Shown one piece after another: positions 1-9,290 of a stretch of 35,178 nt of DNA (position 1 is its first letter; each line of letters begins with the position of its first letter). The DNA is from Gammaproteobacteria bacterium. Lineage in GTDB: Bacteria; Pseudomonadota; Gammaproteobacteria; Thiohalomonadales; Thiohalomonadaceae. The notes beneath the pieces are model-generated. The model was not told where the DNA came from and did not search any database. It was given only the letters and a program-made list of their open reading frames with translations. The DNA is taken from the NCBI GenBank assembly GCA_003252455.1, contig QKED01000082.1:1-35178 (forward strand), written 5' to 3'. The translations under genes were made by a program, and so were the position numbers.

Positions 1-213
1 GGTCGCCCATACCACCGAGATCGTCGTCGAGGCCACCCAGGTCGCCCATGCCACCGAGATCGTCGTCGAGGCCACCCAGGTCACCCATACCGCCGTCGTC
101 GAGGCCGCCCAGGCCGCCCATACCGCCGTCGTCGAGGCCACCCAGGTCACCCATACCACCGTCGTCAAGGCCGCCCAGGTCGTCCATGCCGCCGAGATCG
201 TCGAGGCCACCCA
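1..213 (-). repeat. Tandem minisatellite coding for Asp/Gly/Leu-rich FimV repeats
   Basis: Two 39-nt units (1-39, 40-78) differ at one base. Three 33-nt units (79-111, 112-144, 145-177) and a 36-nt unit (178-213) follow. All lengths are multiples of three, so unit number can change without a frameshift. On the minus strand each unit reads as a variant of DLGGLDD(D)LGGMG. The array touches the window edge, so the true copy number is unknown. More degenerate units of the same kind continue to about 340. Confidence 0.9.
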
Positions 214-2629
214 GGCCGCCACCGATCTCCTCCAGGCCACTGCTTATCGCGTCGTCACCGCCAAGGCTGGTATCGCCGCCCATGTCGTCGAGGGCGCCAA
301 GGTCCACCCCCCCCAGGTCTTCTGTGCCACCGAAGTCCATGCCTGAGAGGTCGAAGTCGTCCATCCCATCACTCTCTTCGGCAGTGGCCTTGGCCGCCAC
401 GGCGGCGCCAACCACAGCGGTCGCAGCGACCGCCATTCCACCGAGACTACCGAGGTCGCTCTCCTCCGCCTTACTCGGCTTGGGCTCCTCTTTCTTCTTT
501 TCTTTCTTCTTCTCACCTGTCAGGTCGGAGAAGTCGAGACCCAGGTCGAGGGCGAAGTCGTCGTCACCACCGATTCCGGCGGCGGCGGAGGACTCCATCT
601 CGGCAGCCAAGGCATCGATGTCCAGTCCAATATCCAGGATGTCATCGTCATCGGCCAGCGTACTGCCTGAGCCGCCCGTGTCGCCGCCCTTGGCCGCACT
701 GAACATAGGGTCATCGGGCAGCAGGTCGTGGCCCCACTTGAGGACCTTGTCCCACAGCGGGCCCTCGCCACCCAGCTCCTCTTGGGCCAGGGTGGCGTGC
801 TCGGCGAAGGCATCCTTGTTCTTGGTGCTGTGATAGAGCTCAAGCAGTTTGACGCGCAGCTCGTGGCGTTCGGGATCCGACTCGATCGCCTCCTTGAGCA
901 ACTCTTCACCCTGCTGGTGACGCCCATAGGCCATGTAGACATCGGCCTCGGTCAACGGATCCACCTCGGACTCGTCCGCGTGGATGTTGTTCATCCCACT
1001 GATGGCCAGGTCGCTAAAGAAGGAGGACTCCTCAGAGGGCTCGCCGGTATCACTCGACTTGGTCTCACGCATGGCAGTGCTGCCACCGGTGAGGATACTC
1101 TCGGTGAAACCCATGCCATTCTTGCGACGGCGATAGACCACAGAACCGAGGCCGAGCAGGATGAGCACCAGGATCGCCCCACCGATGAGCATGATGTTGT
1201 CGAAGATGAGATCGACAATGCCCTTTTCGGGTTCAGGCTCGGGGACCGGTGGCACGACCGGGGCGGGTGTCGGCTTCTTCGGCGGCACGACGACCGGCGG
1301 GGTCTCGGTGGCGGTGGGGGTCGTCTCGGGCTTGGGGGCCTCGACGGCTGGCGTCGGAGGCACCGGCTCAACCACGCTCGGCGCAGGCTTGGGCGGAGTG
1401 ACCACCTCGCCTTGTGCGTTCTCACCCATCAGCGGCGGCAACTCCGGCGGAGTCACGCGCTTTTCGCCCGTACTCGGCTTGACAGGCTCGGTGACGACCG
1501 GCTGACTCACCGGAGGCATCAGCGGTTCGCCAGAGGGCATGTCGGACTGCACTGGAACCATGGGCGCCGGCTTGGGTTTGACCGGCTCGCTCGGGGTCAC
1601 GTCACTCGTGGCAGGTGCACCGGCGAGACCCTGTCGCGCCTCGACCAACTGCTGCTCCAACTGCGCGATACGCTCACGCAGCTTCTCGTTCTCCTTACGC
1701 TGGGCAGAGGAGCTGGCCAGGGCCAGCATCATATCTTCGCGCAGCTGCTTGAGCTCCTCGTTGTCTGCCACGCTGTCGCCGCCACTTGGCATCTCTGCAC
1801 TGGGCAGCGCCACCTCTGGCATGCTCTCAGGGACGACGGGTTTGGTGGTGCGCGGTGTCGGCGTCTGTGTGCCACCGCTACTGCGGCGCATGGAGCGCCA
1901 CTCGCGGATCTGCGCCTCCACCAACTCATTGGCCTGCTCACGCGAGAGACGGGTGATGTCGCTGGGGTTGGCGATACGCAGGGTGACGCCCGACTTCAGG
2001 CCATTGATGTTGCCGTTGTCGAAGGCATCGGGATTGTTGCGCAGCAGGGCGATCATCACCTGCTGGGCGCTGATTGAGGGGTCGGGACGCAGGCGTTCGG
2101 CCACCGCCCAGAGGGTGTCTTCAGCCTTCACCGGACCATAGGTGATGGCACCGCCGGACAGGGCAGAGGGTGGCGCGCTGGGTGTTGTTACAGCGCGCTC
2201 GACCGTCGCAGGGCGGGGCGGAGCACTACCACTGGAGAGGGGGTTGAGCAGGGTGGCATATTCACGCAACAGACGACCGGAGCGCGACTGCACCTCGATG
2301 AGGAAGTCGAGGAAGGGCTCGCGCACCGGTTCCTTACTGCTGATCTTGACATAGTACTCACCGCTGGCACGCTTGAGCACCTGGAATTCGAGCTGGTTGA
2401 GCACGGCACTGCGCTCGAGCCCCGCACGCATGAAGGACTCGATGGGGGCCAGCCGCACCTTGATGGTGTCCGCCTCGGAGGCACTGACCGACATCAGCTC
2501 GATCTCCGCGTCCAGTGGCTGGTTGAGCGCGGAATAGAGTTTGATCTCGCCCATACCCAGTGCCCAACTGGTGATGGGTGCCGTTATTAATAGCGCTGCC
2601 GCTATACATGACCGGATCTGCTGCCGCAC
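1..2629 (-). CDS. fimV: FimV-type polar/pilus assembly protein, C-terminus cut by window edge
   Basis: FimV is an inner-membrane hub, with a periplasmic peptidoglycan-binding part and a cytoplasmic part, that supports type IV pilus assembly, twitching and polar organisation. Visible in order: a signal peptide ending near SWA; the FimV N-terminal signature (LGMGEIKLYSALNQPLDAEI, residues 24-43); a LysM-like stretch around residues 160-215; a coiled-coil segment (KENEKLRERIAQLEQQ); a long Pro/Val/Glu-rich linker; one membrane segment near residues 465-495 followed by RRRK; a TPR-like region (EADVYMAYGRHQQGEELLKEAI); then an acidic Asp/Gly/Leu repeat region. The conserved FimV C-terminal domain lies beyond base 1. 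The start is uncertain: GTG at 2629 gives the best signal peptide but its AGGAG is only 1 nt away. In-frame GTG 2638 and ATG 2692 are alternatives, the latter without a visible ribosome-binding site. It lies downstream of usg, as in Pseudomonas. Confidence 0.93.
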   Translation of the reverse strand, partial: MRQQIRSCIAAALLITAPITSWALGMGEIKLYSALNQPLDAEIELMSVSASEADTIKVRLAPIESFMRAGLERSAVLNQLEFQVLKRASGEYYVKISSKEPVREPFLDFLIEVQSRSGRLLREYATLLNPLSSGSAPPRPATVERAVTTPSAPPSALSGGAITYGPVKAEDTLWAVAERLRPDPSISAQQVMIALLRNNPDAFDNGNINGLKSGVTLRIANPSDITRLSREQANELVEAQIREWRSMRRSSGGTQTPTPRTTKPVVPESMPEVALPSAEMPSGGDSVADNEELKQLREDMMLALASSSAQRKENEKLRERIAQLEQQLVEARQGLAGAPATSDVTPSEPVKPKPAPMVPVQSDMPSGEPLMPPVSQPVVTEPVKPSTGEKRVTPPELPPLMGENAQGEVVTPPKPAPSVVEPVPPTPAVEAPKPETTPTATETPPVVVPPKKPTPAPVVPPVPEPEPEKGIVDLIFDNIMLIGGAILVLILLGLGSVVYRRRKNGMGFTESILTGGSTAMRETKSSDTGEPSEESSFFSDLAISGMNNIHADESEVDPLTEADVYMAYGRHQQGEELLKEAIESDPERHELRVKLLELYHSTKNKDAFAEHATLAQEELGGEGPLWDKVLKWGHDLLPDDPMFSAAKGGDTGGSGSTLADDDDILDIGLDIDALAAEMESSAAAGIGGDDDFALDLGLDFSDLTGEKKKEKKKEEPKPSKAEESDLGSLGGMAVAATAVVGAAVAAKATAEESDGMDDFDLSGMDFGGTEDLGGVDLGALDDMGGDTSLGGDDAISSGLEEIGGGLGGLDDLGGMDDLGGLDDGGMGDLGGLDDGGMGGLGGLDDGGMGDLGGLDDDLGGMGDLGGLDDDLGGMGD

Positions 2630-2724
2630 TCTCCTCACTCCCTTAGCAATCTGCCCCTTCGGGGGACGGATCGATATCCCCGAAAGCGGCATGGACTGGC
2701 CAAAACTTCGCGCGAAACTTTAAC

Positions 2725-2750
2725 TATCTAAGGTAACTATAACTTAGATA
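2725..2750. other. AT-rich inverted repeat between usg and fimV
   Basis: TATCTAAG (2725-2732) and CTTAGATA (2743-2750) form a perfect 8-bp inverted repeat with a 10-nt spacer. The usg stop codon lies inside the right arm. No good T-tract follows on the minus strand, so it could be a weak terminator or an operator for fimV. A nearby CCCC-TTCG-GGGG hairpin (2654-2665) sits just upstream of the proposed fimV GTG. Confidence 0.4.
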
Positions 2751-3772
2751 TAGTCTTTTACCAAAATCTCTGCGATTTGAATACCGTTCAAAGCGCTACC
2801 TTTGCGCAAATTGTCGATTGTGACCCACAAAGTTACATTCTCTTCGCTTATAGGGTGCTGGCGCAGACGTCCGACCAACACCTCGTCCTGGCCTATCGCC
2901 TCCCCCACCGGGGTAGGGTAACCAGCGCCGTGGTTTGCGTCCATCAGCGCCAAACCGGGCGCTTCGGCAAGGGCCTCGCGCAGCAACGCCAACGCCACCG
3001 GCTGGGCGAACTCCAGCGTCAGGGTGGCACTGTCACCGTAGAAAGTAGGGACCTGCACAGCGCTCACCTGCGCCTGCGGCAGGTTGTAATCGAACAGGCG
3101 CTGCAACTCTTCGGCCAACCCCAGTTCAGCCGAACTCCAGCCCTCTGCATCCAGCCCCCCCACCTGAGGGTGGAGGTTGAAGGCGACCTGGGATGGCAGC
3201 CCATCCAGCTCCAGCTCCCGGCAGTTGAGCAGGGCCACGGTCTGACGCGCGAGGCGATCGACACCCTGGCGCCCGGCGTGCGAGATGGAGTAAAGGGCGG
3301 TAATGCTGAGGCGGTTGAGTGGTGCCAGCCCCTGCAGTGGCGCCAACACCAAGGCGAGGGCGCAGCTGAGCGCGTCCGGCACAGCCACGAGCCCGCTCTC
3401 GCGCAGGTCGACCAGGGCGTGCGGATTGAGCTCCGGGAGCACCAGCGGTACACCTGTGGCGTAACGATGGGTGGCGGTGAGGTCCACCACCAGCGCCCCG
3501 GCACCGAGGGCGCGCTGGGCCCACTCCTGCACCTGTTCCGACTCGCCGTCGCAAATCACCACGAGTTGCGCCATACCGAAGTCGAAGGCTTCGGCACTGG
3601 CCACACGCCAGTGTTTGCCCCCGCACTCCACCCGCCCACCGGCCGCCTCGTCGGACTCCAGAGGGAAGAGCTCGGCGAAGGGAAACGCCCGTTCGCCGAG
3701 CAGGGTGATGAAGGCCTCCCCAATGAGGGAGGTACTACCGATGACGGCCAGATCGACCTTGTTCGACGGCAT
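2744..3772 (-). CDS. usg: Aspartate-semialdehyde dehydrogenase-like protein (Usg/Asd2), probably non-catalytic
   Basis: A 342-aa ASADH-fold protein starting MPSNKVDLAVIGSTSLIGEA, with the N-terminal NAD(P)-binding glycine pattern. In true ASADH the catalytic cysteine lies in an NPNC or GGNC motif. Counting back from the conserved PL, the matching segment here is VPDALSC (residues 131-137), which places Ala134 at the cysteine position and the nearest Cys three residues later. This resembles E. coli Usg and the Pseudomonas paralogue lying between asd and fimV, whose function is unsettled. The gene begins 10 nt after asd, so the two are probably co-transcribed, and fimV follows. Dehydrogenase activity is doubtful and a structural or regulatory role is possible. 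Confidence 0.9.
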   Translation of the reverse strand: MPSNKVDLAVIGSTSLIGEAFITLLGERAFPFAELFPLESDEAAGGRVECGGKHWRVASAEAFDFGMAQLVVICDGESEQVQEWAQRALGAGALVVDLTATHRYATGVPLVLPELNPHALVDLRESGLVAVPDALSCALALVLAPLQGLAPLNRLSITALYSISHAGRQGVDRLARQTVALLNCRELELDGLPSQVAFNLHPQVGGLDAEGWSSAELGLAEELQRLFDYNLPQAQVSAVQVPTFYGDSATLTLEFAQPVALALLREALAEAPGLALMDANHGAGYPTPVGEAIGQDEVLVGRLRQHPISEENVTLWVTIDNLRKGSALNGIQIAEILVKDYI

Positions 3773-3782
3773 GCAGTACGAC

Positions 3783-4895
3783 TCAGCCTTCGAGCAGGAT
3801 GCGCAACATACGGCGCAGCGGCTCGGCAGCGCCCCACAGCAGCTGGTCGCCGACGGTGAAGGCGGAGAGATATTCGGGACCCATCTTCAGCTTGCGCATG
3901 CGCCCGACGGGCACGGTGAGGGTACCGGTGACAGCGGCAGGGGTGAGCTGCTCCATGGTGAGCTGGCGGTCGTTCGGCACCACCTTCACCCAGTCGTTGT
4001 GCGCGGCGATGATGGCGTGGATCTCGTCGAGCGGCACATCCTTGGTCATCTTGATGGTCAGTGCCTGGCTGTGGCAGCGCATGGCGCCGACGCGCACGCA
4101 GAGGCCGTCGATCGGCACCTGATTGGCGGAGCGACCGAGGATCTTGTTGGTCTCGACCTGGGCCTTCCACTCCTCCTTGGACTGCCCACTCTCCAACTGG
4201 ACGTCGATCCAGGGGATCAGGGAGGCGGCCAGCGGCACCGGCCAGGCGTCGAGCGGGTAGCGGTCGGAGCGGAGGAAGTCGGTCACCTGCTTGTCGATCG
4301 CCAGGATCGCGGAGGCCGGGTCGTCGAGCAGCCCCTTCACCTCGGCGTTGACCGCGCCCATCTGCTGGATCAGCTCGCGCATATTGCGCGCACCGGCACC
4401 GGAGGCGGCCTGGTAGGTCATCGGCGAGATCCACTCCACCAGCCCCTGCTCGAACAGGCCGCCGATGGCCATGAGCATGAGGGAGACGGTGCAGTTGCCG
4501 CCGACGTAGGTCTTGATGCCGTTGGCGAGGCCGTCCTTGATCACGTTGAGGTTGACCGGGTCAAGGATGATGATGGCGTCGTCCTTCATACGCAGGCTGG
4601 AGGCGGCGTCGATCCAGTAGCCGTCCCAACCGGTGGCACGCAGGTCGTCGTAGACCGCCTTGGTGTAGTCGCCACCCTGGCAGGTGACGATCACATCCAT
4701 CGCCTTGAGCTCGTCGATGCTGTTGGCATCCTTGAGCGGCGGCACCTCTTTGCCGATATCGGGGCCGGGCTGACCGGCCTGAGAGGTGGTGAAGAAGACG
4801 GGCTCGAAGTGGTCGAAATCGGCCTCCTCACGCATGCGCTGCATGAGCACGGAACCGACCATACCACGCCAACCGATCAAACCTACGCGCTTCAT
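3783..4895 (-). CDS. asd: Aspartate-semialdehyde dehydrogenase
   Basis: Asd catalyses the NADPH-dependent reduction of L-aspartyl-4-phosphate to L-aspartate-4-semialdehyde, the branch-point step to lysine/diaminopimelate, threonine and methionine, in the cytoplasm. The 370-aa length is usual for the gammaproteobacterial enzyme. It shows the nucleotide-binding start [21 protein letters not shown], the catalytic Cys135 in GGNCTVSLM, the [11 protein letters not shown] active-site segment and the [11 protein letters not shown] histidine motif. These are all intact, unlike the adjacent paralogue. It sits 81 nt downstream of leuB and 10 nt upstream of usg on the same strand. It is the only catalytically complete asd in the window and is therefore likely essential. 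Confidence 0.97.
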   Translation of the reverse strand: MKRVGLIGWRGMVGSVLMQRMREEADFDHFEPVFFTTSQAGQPGPDIGKEVPPLKDANSIDELKAMDVIVTCQGGDYTKAVYDDLRATGWDGYWIDAASSLRMKDDAIIILDPVNLNVIKDGLANGIKTYVGGNCTVSLMLMAIGGLFEQGLVEWISPMTYQAASGAGARNMRELIQQMGAVNAEVKGLLDDPASAILAIDKQVTDFLRSDRYPLDAWPVPLAASLIPWIDVQLESGQSKEEWKAQVETNKILGRSANQVPIDGLCVRVGAMRCHSQALTIKMTKDVPLDEIHAIIAAHNDWVKVVPNDRQLTMEQLTPAAVTGTLTVPVGRMRKLKMGPEYLSAFTVGDQLLWGAAEPLRRMLRILLEG

Positions 4896-4976
4896 TTACT
4901 CTGACTCCTGTACGTCTCTTACACACCCCTCGGGGCGCGACCTGAAGTGATTTACGCTCTGACGGGGCCGCCGCCC

Positions 4977-6056
4977 TTAGGCACGCATCGCCGCGACCAC
5001 GGCGTCGCCCATGCCAGCAGTGCCGACCTTGGTGCAACCCTCGGTCCAGATGTCGCCGGTGCGCACACCTTCGTCGAGCACCTTGTTCACGGCGGCCTCG
5101 ATGCGCTCGGCCATCTCCGGGGCGTCGAGGGTGTAGCGCAGCATCATGGCCACGGAGAGGATGGTGGCCAGCGGGTTGGCCAGGTCCTTGCCGGCGATGT
5201 CGGGGGCGGAGCCGTGGATCGGCTCGTACATCCCCTTGCTGTTGGCGTCCAGCGAGGCCGAGGGGAGCATGCCGATGGAGCCGGTGAGCATGGCGGCGCA
5301 ATCGGAGAGGATATCGCCGAACATATTGGTGGTGACCATCACGTCGAACTGCTTGGGCGCACGCACCAACTGCATAGAGGCGTTGTCGACGTACATGTGC
5401 GAGAGCTGGATCTCCGGGTAGGCCTTGGCCTCCTCGATCATCACCTCACGCCACATCTCGGTGCACTCCAGCACGTTGGCCTTGTCCACCGAGCAGACAC
5501 GCTTGTTACGCTTCATGGCGATATCGAAGGCGACCTTGCCGATGCGACTCACCTCGGACTCCTTGTAGACCAGGGTGTTGTAGCCCTGACGCTCGCCGTT
5601 CTCCAGCACGCGGATACCGCGCGGCTGACCGAAGTAGATGCCGCCGGTCAGCTCGCGCACGATCATGATGTCGAGACCACTGACCACCTCGGGCTTGAGG
5701 GTGGAGGCGGAGGCGAGCTGCGGGTAGAGGATGGCCGGGCGCAGGTTGGCAAACAACCCGAGCTCGGCGCGCAGGCCGAGGAGGCCCTTCTCCGGGCGCA
5801 CGGCGATGGGTAGAGACTCCCACTTGTACCCACCCACAGCGCCAAGCAGCACCGCGTCGGCCGCCTTGGCCAGCGCCAGGGTCGCCTCGGGCAGCGGGGT
5901 GCCGGTGGCGTCATAAGCCGCACCGCCCACCAACCCATCTTCCATCTCGATGCTCAGGCCGAAGTCGTCACGCAGCACTTCGAGCACCTTGACCGCCTCG
6001 GCGACGATCTCCTGGCCGATGCCGTCACCCGGCAGAATGGCAATCTTCTTGGTCAT
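4977..6056 (-). CDS. leuB: 3-isopropylmalate dehydrogenase
   Basis: LeuB oxidatively decarboxylates (2R,3S)-3-isopropylmalate to 2-oxoisocaproate with NAD+, in leucine biosynthesis. The 359-aa protein opens [18 protein letters not shown]. It carries the arginines of the substrate site ([25 protein letters not shown]), the metal-binding aspartates (NMFGDILSD) and the NAD-site segment [20 protein letters not shown]. It lies downstream of leuD with a 189-nt gap that holds a GC hairpin and repeat sequence, so it may have its own promoter. The methyltransferase gene that sits between leuD and leuB in Pseudomonas is absent here. Confidence 0.97.
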   Translation of the reverse strand: MTKKIAILPGDGIGQEIVAEAVKVLEVLRDDFGLSIEMEDGLVGGAAYDATGTPLPEATLALAKAADAVLLGAVGGYKWESLPIAVRPEKGLLGLRAELGLFANLRPAILYPQLASASTLKPEVVSGLDIMIVRELTGGIYFGQPRGIRVLENGERQGYNTLVYKESEVSRIGKVAFDIAMKRNKRVCSVDKANVLECTEMWREVMIEEAKAYPEIQLSHMYVDNASMQLVRAPKQFDVMVTTNMFGDILSDCAAMLTGSIGMLPSASLDANSKGMYEPIHGSAPDIAGKDLANPLATILSVAMMLRYTLDAPEMAERIEAAVNKVLDEGVRTGDIWTEGCTKVGTAGMGDAVVAAMRA

Positions 6057-6092
6057 AGTCTCAACAGTTCCAATAGTCGGTAGATACGACAG

Positions 6093-6112
6093 CGCCCCGC
6101 ATGCACGGGGCG
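6093..6112. other. Perfect GC hairpin upstream of leuB
   Basis: CGCCCCG (6093-6099) and CGGGGCG (6106-6112) pair around the 6-nt loop CATGCA, 37 nt ahead of the leuB ATG and downstream of leuD. There is no T-tract on the minus strand, so a simple intrinsic terminator is not clear. It may be an mRNA processing or stability element. Confidence 0.45.
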
Positions 6113-6166
6113 TGGCGAAAACGTTTCATTATACGCTGGCTAGCGCCTTGATTCGATAGCTGCGAA

Positions 6167-6240
6167 TGTGCCACGGAGGCACAGAGGACACGGAGAAGAG
6201 GCAGTTTAGGGATTGCACTCTCCACTCCGTGCCTCTGCTG
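6167..6240. repeat. CACAGAGG-type intergenic repeat with inverted partner
   Basis: The segment 6167-6201 reads TGCCACGGAGGCACAGAGGA, then CACGGAGAAGAGG. An imperfect inverted copy (CTCCGTGCCTCTG) lies at 6225-6237. The same motif recurs near 29093 and between 33365 and 33511, which suggests a dispersed repeat family. It lies in the leuD-leuB gap. Confidence 0.6.
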
Positions 6241-6245
6241 CGCGC

Positions 6246-6896
6246 TCAGCCCCGTCCGGGGAAGAGCCAGGGCGCCTCGGTGGCACGGCGCTGTTCGTAG
6301 GCGCGGATGTCGTCCACGTGCTGCAGGGTCAGGCCGATGTCGTCCAGGCCGTTGAGCAGGTTGTGGCGGCGGGTGTCGTCCACCTCGAAGGCGATCACCT
6401 CACCCTCGGGGGTGGTGATGGTCTTGGCCTGCAGGTCGATGGTCGGCTGCCACGGCTGCTCACTCGCCGCCTCTGCCTCGAACAACTTCTGCACCGTGGC
6501 GGCGTCCAGGCGGATGGGCAGGATGCCGTTCTTGAAGCAGTTGTTGTAGAAGATGTCGGCGAAGCTCGGGGCGATGACCGCGCGGATGCCGAAGTCGAGC
6601 AGCGCCCAGGGGGCGTGCTCGCGGCTGGAGCCGCAGCCGAAGTTGTCGCGCGCGAGCAGGATCTGCGTCCCGGCGTAGCGCGGCAGGTTGAGCACGAAGT
6701 CGGGGTTGATGGGCCGCTTGGAGTTGTCCATGCCCGGCTCGCCGTGGTCTAGGTAGCGCCACTCGTCGAACAGGTTGGGGCCGAAGCCGGAGCGCTTGAT
6801 CGACTTGAGGAACTGCTTGGGGATGATGGCGTCGGTGTCGACGTTGGGGCGGTCCATGGGGGCCGCGACGCCGGTCAACTGGGTAAACTTATCCAT
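6246..6896 (-). CDS. leuD: 3-isopropylmalate dehydratase small subunit
   Basis: LeuD pairs with LeuC to isomerise 2-isopropylmalate to 3-isopropylmalate. The 216-aa protein has the family opening with the [19 protein letters not shown] substrate-loop motif and the conserved [15 protein letters not shown] swivelling-domain motif. It begins 13 nt after the leuC stop and is almost certainly co-translated with it. Length and motifs are normal for the bacterial small subunit. Confidence 0.97.
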   Translation of the reverse strand: MDKFTQLTGVAAPMDRPNVDTDAIIPKQFLKSIKRSGFGPNLFDEWRYLDHGEPGMDNSKRPINPDFVLNLPRYAGTQILLARDNFGCGSSREHAPWALLDFGIRAVIAPSFADIFYNNCFKNGILPIRLDAATVQKLFEAEAASEQPWQPTIDLQAKTITTPEGEVIAFEVDDTRRHNLLNGLDDIGLTLQHVDDIRAYEQRRATEAPWLFPGRG

Positions 6897-6909
6897 TCTT
6901 CTTCTCCTC

Positions 6910-8313
6910 TTAGGCGCTGCGCACGTCGACGAAGTGACCGTGGATGGCGGCAGCGGCGGCCATGCTCGGGCTCACCAGATGGGTACGCCCATCCTTGCCC
7001 TGACGCCCCTCGAAGTTGCGGTTGGAGGTGGAGGCGCAGTGCTCACCCGGCTCCAGGCGGTCGGCGTTCATCGCCAGACACATGGAGCAGCCCGGCTCGC
7101 GCCACTCGAAGCCCGCCTCGATGAAGACCTTGTCTAAGCCTTCGGCCTCGGCCTGCTGCTTGACCAGGCCAGAGCCCGGCACCACCAGCGCCTGCTTGAC
7201 GCTGGCGGCGACCTTTTTGCCCTTGGCCACTTCGGCGGCCTGACGCAGGTCCTCAATGCGCGAGTTGGTGCAGGAGCCGATGAAGACGCGGTCGACCGGG
7301 ATGGCGCTGATCGGCATGCCCGCCTTGAGGCCCATGTACTCCAGCGCCTTCTGCATGCCGGTAGCCTTGACCTTGTCGGCCTCGGCAGCCGGGTCGGGCA
7401 CGCTGGCGTCGACCGGCAGCACCATCTCGGGCGAGGTGCCCCAGGTGACCATCGGCTTCAGGCGGGCGGCGTCGATCACCACCTCTTTGTCGAACACGGC
7501 GTCGGCGTCGGAGTGCAGCTCACGCCAGGCGGCCACGGCGGCCTCCCACTCTGCGCCCTTGGGGGCGAAGGGGCGACCCTCGAAGTAGGCGATGGTCTTC
7601 TCGTCCACCGCCACCATGCCGGCGCGGGCGCCCGCCTCGATGGCCATGTTGCAGACGGTCATGCGACCCTCGACGGAGAGGTCCATGATCGCCTCACCGG
7701 CGAACTCCAGGGCGCAGCCGGTGCCACCGGCGGTGCCGATCTCACCGATGATCGCCAGCACGATGTCCTTGGCGGTGACACCCTCGGGGGCGTGGCCCTT
7801 CACGGTGACGCGCATGTTCTGCATCTTCTGCTGCACCAGGCACTGGGTGGCGAGCACGTGCTCCACCTCGGAGGTGCCGATACCATGGGCCAGGGCACCG
7901 AAGGCGCCGTGGGTGGAGGTGTGCGAGTCACCACAGACCACGGTCATGCCGGGCAGGGTCGCCCCCTGCTCCGGGCCGACCACATGCACGATGCCCTGAC
8001 GGATATCGTCCATGCGGAACTCGTCGATGCCGAAGTCGGAGCAGTTCTGGTCCAGCGTCTCGACCTGGGTGCGCGAGATGGGGTCGGCGATACCGACGTG
8101 GCGGTCGGTGGTCGGTACGTTGTGGTCCGGGGTGGCGACCACGGAGTTGGTGCGCCACACCGGACGACCGGCCATGCGCAGCCCCTCGAAGGCCTGCGGC
8201 GAGGTCACCTCGTGGACCAAGTGGCGGTCGATGTAGAGCAGGCTGGTGCCGTCCGGCTCGCTGCGTACCACGTGGGCGTCCCACAACTTGTCGTAGAGTG
8301 TCTTTGCGGCCAT
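6910..8313 (-). CDS. leuC: 3-isopropylmalate dehydratase large subunit
   Basis: LeuC carries the [4Fe-4S] cluster of isopropylmalate isomerase. The three cluster cysteines are visible as Cys348 (FIGSCTNSR) and Cys409/Cys412 (EPGCSMC). The [13 protein letters not shown] motif around residues 127-139 is also present. At 467 aa it has the standard length. The start ATG at 8313 is preceded by a consensus AGGAGG with good spacing. The gene is divergent from a LysR-family regulator across a 108-nt intergenic region containing a perfect palindrome, so LysR control of the leuCD unit is likely, as proposed for the same arrangement elsewhere. Confidence 0.97.
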   Translation of the reverse strand: MAAKTLYDKLWDAHVVRSEPDGTSLLYIDRHLVHEVTSPQAFEGLRMAGRPVWRTNSVVATPDHNVPTTDRHVGIADPISRTQVETLDQNCSDFGIDEFRMDDIRQGIVHVVGPEQGATLPGMTVVCGDSHTSTHGAFGALAHGIGTSEVEHVLATQCLVQQKMQNMRVTVKGHAPEGVTAKDIVLAIIGEIGTAGGTGCALEFAGEAIMDLSVEGRMTVCNMAIEAGARAGMVAVDEKTIAYFEGRPFAPKGAEWEAAVAAWRELHSDADAVFDKEVVIDAARLKPMVTWGTSPEMVLPVDASVPDPAAEADKVKATGMQKALEYMGLKAGMPISAIPVDRVFIGSCTNSRIEDLRQAAEVAKGKKVAASVKQALVVPGSGLVKQQAEAEGLDKVFIEAGFEWREPGCSMCLAMNADRLEPGEHCASTSNRNFEGRQGKDGRTHLVSPSMAAAAAIHGHFVDVRSA

Positions 8314-8392
8314 CTGTTGTTCCTCCTAGTCAGTGACAGTGAGGTTACCGAATCGGTCAGCATTACTCCAATTCATATTTTTCATATAATTG

Positions 8393-8407
8393 ATTCCAAT
8401 TTGGAAT
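8393..8407. promoter_or_regulatory. Candidate LysR operator, perfect interrupted palindrome
   Basis: ATTCCAA-T-TTGGAAT is a perfect 7-1-7 palindrome in an AT-rich stretch between leuC and the LysR gene. It fits the T-N11-A outline of LysR-type sites: the 15-mer contains T and A at that spacing. It lies just upstream of the LysR start, where autoregulation and divergent control would be expected. Binding is inferred. Confidence 0.55.
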
Positions 8408-8421
8408 ATGGAATCAGTGCT

Positions 8422-9288
8422 GTGGAGTTTGCCAGCCTCAACACCTTTCTCGCCGTGGCCGAATCGGGCTCCTTCTCCCTTGCCGCCGAGCGCCTCTTCC
8501 TCACCCAACCGGCGGTGAGCAAGCGCATCGCCGCACTGGAGTCGGACCTGGGTCAGGCGCTGTTCGACCGCATCGGTCACCAGATCCGCCTCACCGAGGC
8601 GGGCCGCACCCTGCTGCCGCGCGCCCGCGCCATGCTCGACGCCCTGGCCGACACCCGCCGCACCCTGGCCAACCTCGATGGGCATATCGCCGGGCCGCTG
8701 CACTTCGCCACCAGCCACCACATCGGCCTGCACCGCCTCGCACCGCTGCTTAGGCACTTTCACCAGACCTATCCCGAGGTGGAGCTGGCCATCGACTTTC
8801 TCGCCTCGGAGGAGGCGATTAGACGAATTCAGCACGGCGAGCTGGAGCTGGCGGTGATCACCCTCCCCCCTCAGGCGCCACCGCAGCTCATCTGTACACC
8901 GATCTGGAACGACCCCCTCGAACCCGCCGTCGCGCGCGACCACCCGCTTGCCAGCATCCACTCACTGACGTTGGAGACGCTGACCAGCCACCCGGCGATC
9001 CTCCCCGAGCCCGACACCTATACCCGCGAGGTGATCGACCAGGCACTCGCCCCGAACAAGGCCAATGTGCTCATGCAGACCAACTACCTGGAGACGATCA
9101 AGATGCTGGTGACGGTGGGGCTCGGCTGGAGCCTGCTGCCGAGCCGCATGCTTGGAGAGGGGTTGATTGCGCTGCCGGTGGAGGGGCTCCATCTCACACG
9201 TCCACTCGGTATCGCGCGCCATCGCGGCCATACCCTCTCCAACGCCGCCGCGGCATTCATCCAATGGCTGGAACAGGAGCAGACCTGA
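8422..9288 (+). CDS. LysR-family transcriptional regulator
   Basis: A DNA-binding regulator with the usual LysR layout: a winged helix-turn-helix at residues 1-60 (FLAVAESGSFSLAAERLFLT, then QPAVSKRIAALE) followed by a periplasmic-binding-protein-like effector domain. The reading frame is open far upstream, antisense to leuC. The GTG at 8422 is preferred because it gives the typical short LysR N-terminus (VEFASLNTFLAV) and has GGA about 9 nt ahead. TTG at 8401 is an alternative. The product is 289 aa. It is divergent from leuC and probably regulates it, with an isopropylmalate-like co-inducer as a reasonable guess. A strong hairpin follows the stop. Confidence 0.92.
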   Translation: MEFASLNTFLAVAESGSFSLAAERLFLTQPAVSKRIAALESDLGQALFDRIGHQIRLTEAGRTLLPRARAMLDALADTRRTLANLDGHIAGPLHFATSHHIGLHRLAPLLRHFHQTYPEVELAIDFLASEEAIRRIQHGELELAVITLPPQAPPQLICTPIWNDPLEPAVARDHPLASIHSLTLETLTSHPAILPEPDTYTREVIDQALAPNKANVLMQTNYLETIKMLVTVGLGWSLLPSRMLGEGLIALPVEGLHLTRPLGIARHRGHTLSNAAAAFIQWLEQEQT

Positions 9289-9290
9289 AA

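Noticed and set aside
1-213. CRISPR-like array
   Set aside because: Units are directly contiguous with no unique spacers and encode in-frame Asp/Gly/Leu repeats of FimV.
728-2077. Long plus-strand open frame opposite fimV (449 aa)
   Set aside because: The minus-strand frame has unmistakable FimV sequence. The plus-strand translation is repetitive Arg/His/Gly/Leu-rich sequence typical of an antisense shadow in GC-rich DNA.
2777-4904. Plus-strand open frames opposite usg and asd (360 and 477 aa)
   Set aside because: They are antisense shadows of two clearly identified genes and show no family features.
7513-8421. N-terminal extension of the LysR gene over leuC
   Set aside because: The extension is the antisense of leuC and lacks similarity to LysR proteins; the family N-terminus begins at 8422.
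8314-8421. Leucine leader-peptide attenuator ahead of leuC
   Set aside because: No short frame with a run of leucine codons and no terminator/antiterminator pair is visible in the 108-nt gap.
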